Of a stretch of 44,192 nucleotides of DNA, positions 9,315 to 18,160 are shown one piece after another (position 1 is the first letter of the stretch; each line of letters starts with the position of its first letter). The notes under the pieces are model-generated. The model had not been told where the DNA came from and did no database searches. It saw nothing but the letters and a program-made list of their open reading frames with translations. The position numbers were made by a program, and so were the translations under genes. This stretch comes from Chitinophaga pinensis. Its GTDB lineage: Bacteria > Bacteroidota > Bacteroidia > Bacteroidales > GCA-2748055. The stretch spans positions 1 through 44,192 of the forward strand of contig CAMAZH010000017.1 in NCBI GenBank assembly GCA_945863035.1, given 5' to 3'.

Positions 9315-10907
9315 TTATGCGAAATATGCCCACAAGGTAATTACAGTCAATCCTATAAAAACAGACACAACAATATTGACCCAGTTCCACATTGAGTTAT
9401 CAAATTTGGTTTCAGATATTGCGATCACAACCGCTTCAGATTTGCCTGCCAGATGTTCAGGATATAAAAGACTTATGGAAATAAGGATTAAAAGGCAGAC
9501 CACAAAAAGGACAACACAATAGTTTAGAAAAGAAACAGAAGCAAAAACCTCAAGCATTTGATTGCTGTGAAATTTTGATACTATATCTGCTCCAAACTTA
9601 ATTAATCCTAACAGGCCGCCTGAAACCAGCGTAATGATTGCAGCCTTGCCGTTGGCTTTTTTCCATAAAATGCCGACAAGAAAAACTGCTGCAATAGGCG
9701 GGCTTATATAGGCCTGCACAGATTGAAGGTATTGGTATATCTGGTTGCTCATGTGCCTTATCAGGGGTATCCACAGAATACCCACCACAATAAGCACCAC
9801 TGTTGAAAGCCTGCCGACCATTACGAGCTTTTTGTCAGGTGTTCCGGGGTGCAGCTTTTTATAGATATCCATTGTGAAAAGTGTTGAACTGGAATTAAAT
9901 ACAGCAGCGAGAGAGGAAATGAGTGCCGCAAGCAATGCTGCAATCATTAATCCGACCAGTCCTTGTGGCAGTAGCCTTGTAACCAGCAACGGATAAGCCT
10001 GATCGGGTGAATGAATCAGTTCTTCACCCCAAAGCGATCTGGCAACAAGACCGGGTAATACAAGGATAAACACCGGCAGTATTTTCAGCAATGCAGTAAA
10101 ATTGATACCAGCCCTTGCATGGCTTATGTTTTTGGCCGAAAGGGCTTTTTGCACAATAAACTGATCGGTAGCCCAATACCAAATGCCAAGTATGAAGATC
10201 CCTATCGTAGTGCCGGTCCATGGATATACTTTATCAGATGCAGGTTTTATCATCTGGAAAAAATCTTCCGGAAGGTTCTCTCTCAACCCATTAAACCCAC
10301 CAGCTTCCCGTAATCCAAAAAATGTAAGCAAAGCAGAGCCCACAATAAGAATTGCCGACTGAAAGAAATCGGTGAAGATAACTGCCCTTAATCCGCCAGC
10401 AACCGTGTATAAGCCCGCAGCCAGGACCAAAATGATGGATGAGGTCAGGTAATCCCAGCCAAGGATGAATTTCAGAAGTATTGCCCCTGCGAAAAGGGAA
10501 ACGGAGATCTTGGTGAAAACATAGGCCAGTATAGAAACAGTAGAAAGATACCAGCGGCATGCTGAATTATATCGTAGTTCGAGAAACTCGGGCATGGTGA
10601 AAACCTTGCTGTTGAGGTAATGTGGCACAAAAAGCCAGCCCAAAACAAACAGACAGAATACCGCCATCCACTCGTAAGCACCGACAGCAAGTCCTGTAGC
10701 GGCTCCGGCGCCAGCAAGGCCGATTACATGCTCGCTGGATATGTTGGCCGCAAAAATAGTAGGCCCCATGCCAAACCATCGTGTTTTGCGGGAGGCCAGA
10801 AAATAATCGGCAGTGCTTGCTGATTTATCATAAAAAAGGTATGCCACAGCAAACAAAAACACAAAATAGATGGCAATAATGGTCCAGTCGATACCTGATA
10901 ATATCAT
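9315..10907 (-). CDS. Sodium:solute symporter, SGLT-like (SSS family)
   Basis: 530 residues with about 14 hydrophobic helices, from DWTIIAIYFVFLFAVAYLF at the N-terminus to a C-terminal helix. SSS hallmarks are present: GLAGAGAATGLAVGAYEW in the early helices and WYWATDQFIVQKAL, typical of the sodium/sugar branch. It should carry a monosaccharide or disaccharide across the inner membrane with sodium. I chose the ATG at 10907, 14 bp after the stop of the upstream URO-D-like gene and preceded by AAGAGA. A longer frame begins with TTG at 10961 and would overlap that gene. The position between glycoside hydrolase genes suggests uptake of the PUL's final product. Confidence 0.9.
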   Translation of the reverse strand: MILSGIDWTIIAIYFVFLFAVAYLFYDKSASTADYFLASRKTRWFGMGPTIFAANISSEHVIGLAGAGAATGLAVGAYEWMAVFCLFVLGWLFVPHYLNSKVFTMPEFLELRYNSACRWYLSTVSILAYVFTKISVSLFAGAILLKFILGWDYLTSSIILVLAAGLYTVAGGLRAVIFTDFFQSAILIVGSALLTFFGLREAGGFNGLRENLPEDFFQMIKPASDKVYPWTGTTIGIFILGIWYWATDQFIVQKALSAKNISHARAGINFTALLKILPVFILVLPGLVARSLWGEELIHSPDQAYPLLVTRLLPQGLVGLMIAALLAALISSLAAVFNSSSTLFTMDIYKKLHPGTPDKKLVMVGRLSTVVLIVVGILWIPLIRHMSNQIYQYLQSVQAYISPPIAAVFLVGILWKKANGKAAIITLVSGGLLGLIKFGADIVSKFHSNQMLEVFASVSFLNYCVVLFVVCLLILISISLLYPEHLAGKSEAVVIAISETKFDNSMWNWVNIVVSVFIGLTVITLWAYFA

Positions 10908-10921
10908 TCTCTTATTCTGTT

Positions 10922-12220
10922 TTATAAGTTTAAGGCTTCCTCTTTTGCTATGCGACACCAATTAACTGCATTCATAGGGTTTTTCCCCAAAGTATGGTTA
11001 TCTTTCATGATCACTTCAACATGGCAATCTCTGGTTAGTTGCAGGCTTTTGCGTAACTCTCGGCGTATGGCGTTTTCATCAATAGAACTCATAGAAAGGG
11101 GGGTAGGAATTGGCTTTATCGACATAATGTATTTGTTCTGAAGAAATTCCGCCATTTTGGGGATGTTTGCCCAAGGTGAGACAGAGACCCTGCGCAAGCG
11201 CGGAAATTGTTTCACATAATGCCATCGAGGATCAATGGGTTCGCAACACCCGTAGCAATTCATTCCAAAGCGTTCCAAAATAGTCTTTTCATATGGGAAG
11301 ATGAACTCCCCATAAGCTTCGGGGTCGATGCCAAGTGTTTCCTGACTCTCGGAAAACCCCCACATATCCAATGTTTTTATACAAGATGGGGCATAATCAG
11401 GCCGGGGAAGCTGAGTAGTCCACCCAAAACCACCCGAGCCTACATAGGAACCGCCGGTGTTAAGAGATAATAAACCATTGCTTTCAAGAAAATCGAGCTT
11501 ACGGTGGGTAGCATCACAAAGAAAATTCATGAACTTGTGCACCCATTCAGGATATATAAGCGTGTCGAGCATGAAGTTCTCCAGACTACGGAACTTTATG
11601 AAGTCCCATGTCATACCCAACGACCACCACCATAAACCCCTAAGCCTAACGGTTAAAATATCACCGAGTATCTCACTGGCAAAATCTAAAACCCGTCTTG
11701 TTTTGTCATGATCAATTACTATTTCGGGAAACCTGAATTTCGGAAAATCTTTTTCGTAGTCGTCGATCTTATTGATCCATACGCATGATCCTTCATCATT
11801 GGTCCGTCGGGTCTCCTCGTCAAATCCGTATCCTGTTGTAGTATAATTGTATGGCACATTAAAGAATGCTTCAATAACCTTATCGTCTTTCATTTCGGTG
11901 GCCCAGAAAATTTCTTTTCTCATGGCCATTTCCCACACCCGCAGCAAAGGATTGGCGCACAATATTTGTTCCTGTGTAATGATTTCATTCCAACCGTTTT
12001 CGGGATCACAGAAGATAAGTGGACGTGTTGTAATAAGGTCGTTATGGTTGGTCCAGAGTTTTCTTTTTTCGATTTCTTCCGGTTTTGATGCCAACTCAAG
12101 TATTTTGGTCGCAAGAGATCTCAGCACTTCGCGTTCATGTGAAGTGACGGTCAGTTTTGCGTCAATGTCCGAGGTAGTGCTAAGGCCGGCAGCCGTTTGT
12201 TCCATCGAAGGATCTCTCAT
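10922..12220 (-). CDS. URO-D-superfamily protein, second paralogue (function unknown)
   Basis: 432 residues from the ATG at 12220, 7 bp after the stop of the GH5-like gene. An ATG at 12274 would overlap that gene by 47 bp and adds residues unlike the family. There is no signal peptide, so it is cytoplasmic. The sequence resembles the long, divergent URO-D/MtaA-like group: GLWWWSLGMTWDFIKFRS in the middle, then YGCCEPIDPRWHYVKQ with cysteines 322, 325 and 326, then RRVSVSPWANI and a C-terminal IMKDNHTLG segment. The Cys-rich YGCCEP takes the place of the HxC zinc motif of MtaA-type relatives. It is clearly different from the other URO-D-like protein at 2940-4184. No reaction is known to me for this subgroup. 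It is tightly packed between a GH5-like gene and the sugar symporter, so it is very likely one operon with them. Confidence 0.8.
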   Translation of the reverse strand: MRDPSMEQTAAGLSTTSDIDAKLTVTSHEREVLRSLATKILELASKPEEIEKRKLWTNHNDLITTRPLIFCDPENGWNEIITQEQILCANPLLRVWEMAMRKEIFWATEMKDDKVIEAFFNVPYNYTTTGYGFDEETRRTNDEGSCVWINKIDDYEKDFPKFRFPEIVIDHDKTRRVLDFASEILGDILTVRLRGLWWWSLGMTWDFIKFRSLENFMLDTLIYPEWVHKFMNFLCDATHRKLDFLESNGLLSLNTGGSYVGSGGFGWTTQLPRPDYAPSCIKTLDMWGFSESQETLGIDPEAYGEFIFPYEKTILERFGMNCYGCCEPIDPRWHYVKQFPRLRRVSVSPWANIPKMAEFLQNKYIMSIKPIPTPLSMSSIDENAIRRELRKSLQLTRDCHVEVIMKDNHTLGKNPMNAVNWCRIAKEEALNL

Positions 12221-12227
12221 GGTTATG

Positions 12228-13652
12228 CTAGTTATATTGAACAATATTGGATGGTTTTGACACGCCCGAACCATTGACTGCTTTCATCCGGAAGTAAAAC
12301 CCTTTGTCATGTTTTTCCTCAAGTTGAATAGGTTCGAAAGGACATGCATCATCGTAAAGTTTCTCGTTAGCAATCGTCCATAGACCGTTTTGCTTTTTGG
12401 ATTTTTCCAGAATAAAATAGGCGGAACCGGTTTGCCCCCTCCATCTGATTTTTCCATCGCCAGCAATATCAAACACAAAAGGCGGATCAGGAACAGGCAG
12501 TTTGGGTGGTGTGATCCCCTGTATTTCATGAGCTTTTCGGCGCATTACCTGAAAAACACCGCGTTCGTTTACCACATCACCATTTGGAAATCCGGGCCAG
12601 CGATACACCAAGCCCCCCATAGGGGCGGACCCACCTTCGAAATGAAAATAAAATCCTCCCTTAATGTCGCGAAATCTGAGACTCCAAACTCCCAAACCCG
12701 CAACATTGCTATTGATAATTGTATCAAGTAACCGCACAAGATCAAGAGTGTCGCGCACAGGTACTTCTCCAACGATCAACGGTTTCCTTCCATCGATCTG
12801 CTTTAAATCATCGCGAAGACTGTCAAGAAGCATTTCTGATTCCCAATAATAGTGTGCAGAAAGAATATCTATTTCAGGTATTTCCAGAGAGGATTCCTGA
12901 ATGTAAAAGTTCCCATCCATAACCAGTTGGTTGGGTGCTATACTTTTTACATGAGATGCAATTTCGGCTGTCCAGTGCGGTGGCGGGCTGATCTCGTTTC
13001 CTGTTTCCCATGCCAGTATGGCTTTGTCATCTTTATATTTTATGCCTGTGTAGGTGTTTATCCTTTCCAGCATAAAGCTTATGTAATCTTTAAATCCTGA
13101 AACTATTTCGGGGTTGTTGTAAAAGTCATCCCTTGTTTTTACATCATTAGTTTTATTGTAGAATGCAGCAAACTGAAGATTGCCTCCGAAATATTGATTA
13201 TTATCAACAAAAGGTATGATCAACCGTATGCCGAATTCATTGGCTGTTTTTAATATAAGGTCAAGGTCTTTAAAAAGTTCCTCATTATAGCTCCCCGGAG
13301 CATTGATATGCGACATCTTATCATGCCCGGGCCTTTTCCCTCCTTTTATACTTGGTACATACATCCTTATAACCCTTCCGCCGATCTGCGAAATACTTCT
13401 GATGGCATCCTCTATTTCCCATGGTTGGCTTCGATGCCAGCCATCAGGCAAAGGATCTTCGTTGATATGAAGATTAGGAATATTGAAGGTAATAAATCGA
13501 AACTCTTTGTCTGCTTCGTAAAGCTTGTCACCTTTTACCGTTATAAAATGTTCAAACTGACTGTTGATTTGCTTGTTTTCTTTCGCCGAATTCGAACTTA
13601 TGAAAACGATGAAGGCTGTAAGCAAGATTAAAAGCAACGATATTTTTATCAT
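12228..13652 (-). CDS. GH5-like clan A glycoside hydrolase (mannanase-like)
   Basis: 474 residues with an N-terminal hydrophobic signal (about 1-22; no clear lipobox). The TIM barrel covers about 35-390. AILAWETGNEISPPPHW places the acid/base at E220 and KPLIVGEVPVRD the nucleophile at E296, as in clan GH-A. The start of the domain (FRFITFNIPNLHINEDP) and the NEISPP context resemble the GH5 subfamily 7-like endo-beta-mannanases of Bacteroidota. A short fibronectin-like tail follows (about 400-474). With the GH26 enzyme nearby, beta-mannan or glucomannan cleavage is plausible but unproven. The gene overlaps nothing and ends 7 bp before the second URO-D-like gene. Upstream is a 390-bp gap containing one tiny ORF. 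Confidence 0.83.
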   Translation of the reverse strand: MIKISLLLILLTAFIVFISSNSAKENKQINSQFEHFITVKGDKLYEADKEFRFITFNIPNLHINEDPLPDGWHRSQPWEIEDAIRSISQIGGRVIRMYVPSIKGGKRPGHDKMSHINAPGSYNEELFKDLDLILKTANEFGIRLIIPFVDNNQYFGGNLQFAAFYNKTNDVKTRDDFYNNPEIVSGFKDYISFMLERINTYTGIKYKDDKAILAWETGNEISPPPHWTAEIASHVKSIAPNQLVMDGNFYIQESSLEIPEIDILSAHYYWESEMLLDSLRDDLKQIDGRKPLIVGEVPVRDTLDLVRLLDTIINSNVAGLGVWSLRFRDIKGGFYFHFEGGSAPMGGLVYRWPGFPNGDVVNERGVFQVMRRKAHEIQGITPPKLPVPDPPFVFDIAGDGKIRWRGQTGSAYFILEKSKKQNGLWTIANEKLYDDACPFEPIQLEEKHDKGFYFRMKAVNGSGVSKPSNIVQYN

Positions 13653-13784
13653 AACAAAATCAATAAATGTCCTTAAAGGGTTCTATCTGCATTAACTGCT
13701 GATTTTCATGACAATAATAGTTGATTCTAAACTATCCGGCTGCGACAAATGTTCAGAATACTGACATAAATGTGGAAACAGAAT

Positions 13785-13907
13785 CTATTGGTTCCCAAAG
13801 CGGATTATGTTTGGAAGATCGACCAGTCCTATTGCTTTTGGAGCATTTAATGAGCCGAAAGAAATAAGGAGAACGATGGTTCCGATAATCCAACAAAAGG
13901 TTTTCAT
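13785..13907 (-). CDS. Short ORF, 40 residues, hydrophobic N-terminus (uncertain)
   Basis: An ATG at 13907 opens a 40-codon frame ending in TAG at 13785-13787, inside the 390-bp gap between the DUF362 gene and the GH5-like gene. The peptide starts MKTFCWIIGTIVLLISFGSL, a good signal-peptide or single-helix sequence, followed by about 20 polar or mixed residues. I recognise no family. It may be a small membrane or secreted peptide, or the leftover 5' end of a lost secreted enzyme gene. The rest of the gap (13653-13784 and 13908-14042) holds no other ORF or clear terminator. Confidence 0.35.
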   Translation of the reverse strand: MKTFCWIIGTIVLLISFGSLNAPKAIGLVDLPNIIRFGNQ

Positions 13908-14042
13908 TCGGATCCAATTTGTATAAAAGAATAGTAATTTATCCTCCTTTGACAGCTTGGAAAAATCATCGAAATCGGCAATCTGTCAAAGTAGAATTAA
14001 TTTGTAACTGAAAAATGCAATGCATTCAAAGCAAACCGAATG

Positions 14043-16016
14043 TCACTCAACCATCAGCTTTGATGAATTCACGATCTCACCGTCGCTAAATGCAGTAATA
14101 CTGCGGCAATGGTAAATCCCCGGTTTCAGCTCTCCGGTGTTGAAAGGAATAGTATGCTCGCCGGCGGGAAGCATGCCGCTAAAAACACTGTTTGTTTTTT
14201 GTCCGGAAACAGAATACAACTCAACAGTAAGGAAACAGGGCTGGCTAAACTTCAAGAGGAAGTTTGTTGAACCGAAAGACGGATTTGGATAAATCCGCAA
14301 TGAGCTTTCCGAAGCAGGAAAGTACGCAATAGATGAAGCGTTGTTGAGCAACTTCACCAGTTCAATCCCGTTTCCGGTTCCCAGGTTGCGGGAGTACTGC
14401 ATCGACTCGTCATTATTCCAATGCTCGTGCACTCCCAGGCTTTGAATCGGGGAGCCCGTATTGTCGGGATCATAAACAATTCCCTCCGGCCACCATTCGG
14501 AACTGGCAGCCTGGTGCAGGTAATCGTCCACGGCATTCCACTGGACAAATGTATATCTCGGGGGATCTGCATTTACATCCTCCGTTTTAAATTCTTTTTG
14601 GAGCAGGTCAAGACAAACCGATTCGATAGCCACGGGATCGAGGGATGCGAAAACCGATGAGGACCAGTGGTTATTAAAAGGTGCGGATTGGAATTTCGCG
14701 GGAGGCAAATGCTCTTCCGATGTTCCCCAGAGGCCGTCCATTAAATACAACAGCGTTTTCCCACCCAGCTTATCGGACGCCATGAGATCAACAAACACCC
14801 GGTAGGATTTGTATTCGTCTCTCAGGGGAGTATCGTAATCAACACGGTGCAAACCACTATGAAGATGCGAAGAGCTGCCCCGGGCATGCGACCCGAAATG
14901 GTTTTTGGCAAAAAAGGTAACCCCTGCCCAGCGATGGGCTTTCAGAGCCGGCAGATTTATCAGGTAGTCGGCATTAAAGACCTCATCGACCATTTTGTCG
15001 CTTAACTCGCCAAGTTGCTCTCCTTTATCGGAATACCTGATGGATTCGGTTGTGGTTTTTGTGAATGTATCCCTGCCGGGCAATGCGGAATTGGAAAGAT
15101 AGTGCACATCGGGGAATGCAGCCGACCATAGGTTGTAACAATGGTTGAACATTCTTGTAAACGGGTCTCCGATATAGATCATTTCCTGAGGCACCTTGGC
15201 TTTTTCAATCAATTGTCTGAGCACGGCGAGAACCACCTGAGGGGAAGTGTCGACATTCCCGTAATCTTTGTCATTCTTGATATTGCCGTTGGCATCGGTG
15301 CTCCATGCATGAACAGAGTTCACTTTGATGAAAATCTTCTCTCCCCCGGTATAAGCAATATTGCCTTTATTATGACCGGAGTTAAAGTGCTTGAATATCA
15401 AATCCCAGGCCTCCTCATCCGATGCAGCATCTACAAGCGATAAAAGGGCAGAGGAAACCATCTGGTTAACAACATCCTGACTGCAGTTTTTGCTTAAGAA
15501 ATATCCGTCGCCATAAGTATCAGGATCACAGTCGGGGTTGGTTGCCTCAGGGTTATGTACCCAGACGACTCTTCCCGGGATAAGCCCTTTTGCCTGGCCA
15601 ATCGGAGCATTCGCCCCAAGCGGGTCAACGAAGAACCCTGAAACCCCGGAGCCGGCAGTGGCTAAAGAACTTGTGTGCAATACTGTCAGCAGACCAAATA
15701 CCATGACGAACGCAGAAATCAAAACTACGGGGAGAAATTGCTTTTTGGCAATGTGAAGCTTCATTTTCCTAAAAGCAAGAACCGAAGCAACAATTGAAAC
15801 GATGTAGATCACAAATGAAGACGCAACGGGCATGGCGGCTCTCATACAGGGGTATGCAGCCCGGCTGGGTTTGGGTATTACCCGTATCAAAAACCAAATA
15901 AGTGAGGATAAGCCCACAACGAAAAAAACAATTTTGCCTATTCCCGTCCTACTCATAAAGCCAATTGACTGGCTGGTCGCAGGAGATTTCTTTTTGAATT
16001 TGTCAAACACTTTCAT
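14043..16016 (-). CDS. DUF362-domain protein with N-terminal membrane helices and T9SS C-terminal sorting domain
   Basis: 657 residues. Three hydrophobic helices lie at about 27-46, 63-82 and 94-113. A large DUF362-like (COG2006) domain follows (about 150-560), with segments such as KIFIKVNSVHAW, VDTSPQVVLAVLRQLIEKA, YLINLPALKAHRWAGVTFFAKNHFG and LYLMDGLWGTSEEH. The last about 85 residues (from LRIYPNPSFGSTNFLLKF to the C-terminus) are a T9SS sorting domain. DUF362 proteins have no settled biochemical role; some carry Fe-S clusters, but I see no ferredoxin motif here. The combination is odd because T9SS cargo normally has one cleavable signal peptide, not several membrane helices. It sits 29 bp after the GH2 gene in the PUL. 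Confidence 0.82.
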   Translation of the reverse strand: MKVFDKFKKKSPATSQSIGFMSRTGIGKIVFFVVGLSSLIWFLIRVIPKPSRAAYPCMRAAMPVASSFVIYIVSIVASVLAFRKMKLHIAKKQFLPVVLISAFVMVFGLLTVLHTSSLATAGSGVSGFFVDPLGANAPIGQAKGLIPGRVVWVHNPEATNPDCDPDTYGDGYFLSKNCSQDVVNQMVSSALLSLVDAASDEEAWDLIFKHFNSGHNKGNIAYTGGEKIFIKVNSVHAWSTDANGNIKNDKDYGNVDTSPQVVLAVLRQLIEKAKVPQEMIYIGDPFTRMFNHCYNLWSAAFPDVHYLSNSALPGRDTFTKTTTESIRYSDKGEQLGELSDKMVDEVFNADYLINLPALKAHRWAGVTFFAKNHFGSHARGSSSHLHSGLHRVDYDTPLRDEYKSYRVFVDLMASDKLGGKTLLYLMDGLWGTSEEHLPPAKFQSAPFNNHWSSSVFASLDPVAIESVCLDLLQKEFKTEDVNADPPRYTFVQWNAVDDYLHQAASSEWWPEGIVYDPDNTGSPIQSLGVHEHWNNDESMQYSRNLGTGNGIELVKLLNNASSIAYFPASESSLRIYPNPSFGSTNFLLKFSQPCFLTVELYSVSGQKTNSVFSGMLPAGEHTIPFNTGELKPGIYHCRSITAFSDGEIVNSSKLMVE

Positions 16017-16045
16017 GTAATTGGTATTTGGGTTGATTTCTCTAT

Positions 16046-18085
16046 CTACTCCGGCATCTGGAGAATCTCGCTCAAAACATTATTCTCTGTTCCGCGGACA
16101 ATGTCAACACGATATTTTGAAGAGCTTGTGCAAGGGAATGTCAAGGTTCTTTTTTCTCCCGGTTGCATTTCATTAATTACAGTGGTCGACAATAAAGAAT
16201 CGCCCGGGATTTGGTACAATTCTGCCCTATAGCCACTAATCTGATAGGAGGGCAAGGTGTTTTTATTACGAAAATGAATCAAAAAGCTGTCACTTTTTAT
16301 TTCATAATCAATAAGTTCCAGGGGCGAGCTAATCTGCTTTAACTTCTGGTAGGAAGGTTTGTGGTTTAGATACAGATCTGTAACGCCGTGAACACGTCGT
16401 CTCATCCTACCCTCGCCTTCTTCTCCCATGTGCGTGCGGTAATCGTTGTAATTAAAATAAATATAAGCTTTCACAAATGGGCGGCTTTTATATACAGCGT
16501 AATGATCGGCCATATCCCTGACCCTTCTTGGATCGCCTCCCTCGAAACGAGGCTCACACAACCCCCATTCGGAAATTATGATCGGTTTCTCGGGAAAGAG
16601 CCTGTGAACCTCATCCAAAACAACACCTGCTGCTTCTGCATCTTTCCCAAACCATGAACCGTAATAATCGTTCATCATTATCCAATCGAAATGTTTTGAA
16701 GCTTCCTTTTCCGGCATCTCACCTACATGATTGCTGACATAGGAAATGATGCGGCTGCTGTCAAGCGATTTTACCAATTCCTTTAGAGACAGCAGCGACT
16801 CGATTGTTTTGTCGTTTGTTGACGAGAGTTCGTTTCCGATTCCCCAGGCAATAATGCAGGGAGCATTAAAATCGCGGGCTATCATTTCTTTTGCATGCAG
16901 TTCAACAGCATTGCTGATTGGGGGTTGAGTGAAGTCGACCGGCTGCTGCCACAGAGGAATCTCTTCCTGAACCAAAAGACCTATCCTGTTGCACAAGTCT
17001 ATGGTTTCCTCACTCTGCTGCCAGTGAAAACGGGTGAAAATGCAATTGGCATTTTTCATGTCATTCAGAACTCTTTCAATATAATCCCTGGATTCCACAA
17101 AGCCGGTTTCAGGATTTGACCCAGGCATCCACTCAACACCCGTAATTTTCACTTCCTCATTATTCAGGTAGAGATTCCCATTGACTATTTCAAAACTCCT
17201 GAAACCAAAAGTGGTTAAATAGCGGTCGGTAGGTTCGTTGTCAACAAGGGGCTCAACTTCGAGTTTATAGAGATTGGGATGGTCAAAATGCCACAAATTG
17301 ACAGAGGGTATGTCAAACCGCAGCAAACATTTTCCGTTTTCAACTTTGGCTATTTGGGAAACGGCCAAAACAACATTCGAACTTGTTTGATTCTCCTCGG
17401 TTACCTTTACCCTAAAATCAATGTCTTTAAAGTCAGTGAGCCCATTCCCGTCAAGTTTTATCTCAAGGGTAATTTTTCCCTCGTTTGAATCTTCTGTTTT
17501 GCTGAAAGCAGAATGAACGAGGATATTTTCAACGGAAGGCTTGCCGCTGGCGATAAGTTCCACATTCCCATATATGCCTCCGTCTTTTGCCCAATCAAAC
17601 GAATTCATAAAAGGAATCGACCTGTCACTGGCACTATTATCAACAGAAACACTAATTAGGTTTGACTTTCCATACATCAGGAAATCGGAGATGTCTATAT
17701 AAAAAGTAGTATAACCTGAGCCAATGTGTTCCCCGGCTTTTTTACCGTTTATCCAGATAAGTGCATCGTGATATACGCTTTCGAATTTAATTTTAACAAG
17801 CTTGTTTTTCCAGTGCTTTGGGATAAAAAAATTCCTTTCATACCAAGCCAAGCCATAATAATTTTCGAAAGAGCTGTCGACATTCCATGTATGCGGTACA
17901 TTTATTGAAATCGGATTATCCAATCCCATGAGAAACCAATTGTTTTGGATTCCCCGATTAAGGGAATCGATTGCAAAATTCCATTCTCCATCTAAGGAAA
18001 GCCTCTCTCTTGGCTCTCCAGACTCTTTTGAGCAGGATATGACCACAAGGGCAAGCAAAGCAAGCAGAACTGTTTTTCGCATCAT
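16046..18085 (-). CDS. GH2 glycoside hydrolase, lipoprotein
   Basis: 679 residues with a lipoprotein signal (VVISC, Cys18). It has the compact GH2 plan: sugar-binding jelly roll (about 28-180, with SLDGEWNFAID, VPHTWNVD and WAKDGGIYGNVELI), an Ig-like domain (about 185-300), and a TIM barrel (about 300-600). IIAWGIGNELSS gives acid/base E419 and IIISEWGLCEP gives nucleophile E506. It should release terminal beta-linked sugars (galactose, mannose or glucuronic acid) from oligosaccharides; sequence alone does not say which. It follows GH26 by 75 bp and precedes the DUF362 gene by 29 bp, so it belongs to the same transcript. It is much shorter than the other two GH2 proteins of the locus. Confidence 0.9.
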   Translation of the reverse strand: MMRKTVLLALLALVVISCSKESGEPRERLSLDGEWNFAIDSLNRGIQNNWFLMGLDNPISINVPHTWNVDSSFENYYGLAWYERNFFIPKHWKNKLVKIKFESVYHDALIWINGKKAGEHIGSGYTTFYIDISDFLMYGKSNLISVSVDNSASDRSIPFMNSFDWAKDGGIYGNVELIASGKPSVENILVHSAFSKTEDSNEGKITLEIKLDGNGLTDFKDIDFRVKVTEENQTSSNVVLAVSQIAKVENGKCLLRFDIPSVNLWHFDHPNLYKLEVEPLVDNEPTDRYLTTFGFRSFEIVNGNLYLNNEEVKITGVEWMPGSNPETGFVESRDYIERVLNDMKNANCIFTRFHWQQSEETIDLCNRIGLLVQEEIPLWQQPVDFTQPPISNAVELHAKEMIARDFNAPCIIAWGIGNELSSTNDKTIESLLSLKELVKSLDSSRIISYVSNHVGEMPEKEASKHFDWIMMNDYYGSWFGKDAEAAGVVLDEVHRLFPEKPIIISEWGLCEPRFEGGDPRRVRDMADHYAVYKSRPFVKAYIYFNYNDYRTHMGEEGEGRMRRRVHGVTDLYLNHKPSYQKLKQISSPLELIDYEIKSDSFLIHFRNKNTLPSYQISGYRAELYQIPGDSLLSTTVINEMQPGEKRTLTFPCTSSSKYRVDIVRGTENNVLSEILQMPE

Positions 18086-18160
18086 GACAGGGGATTTTAA
18101 GATTATTTTTTTCTAAAAGCGCAGATAGTTTTATCAATATTTCTATTTCGCTAAATTAGT

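Noticed and set aside
10908-10961. TTG-initiated N-terminal extension of the symporter
   Set aside because: It would overlap the upstream gene; the ATG at 10907 puts the first helix at the usual distance and has a purine-rich stretch ahead.
12221-12274. Longer start for the second URO-D-like protein
   Set aside because: It overlaps the GH5-like gene by 47 bp; the ATG at 12220 gives normal operon spacing.
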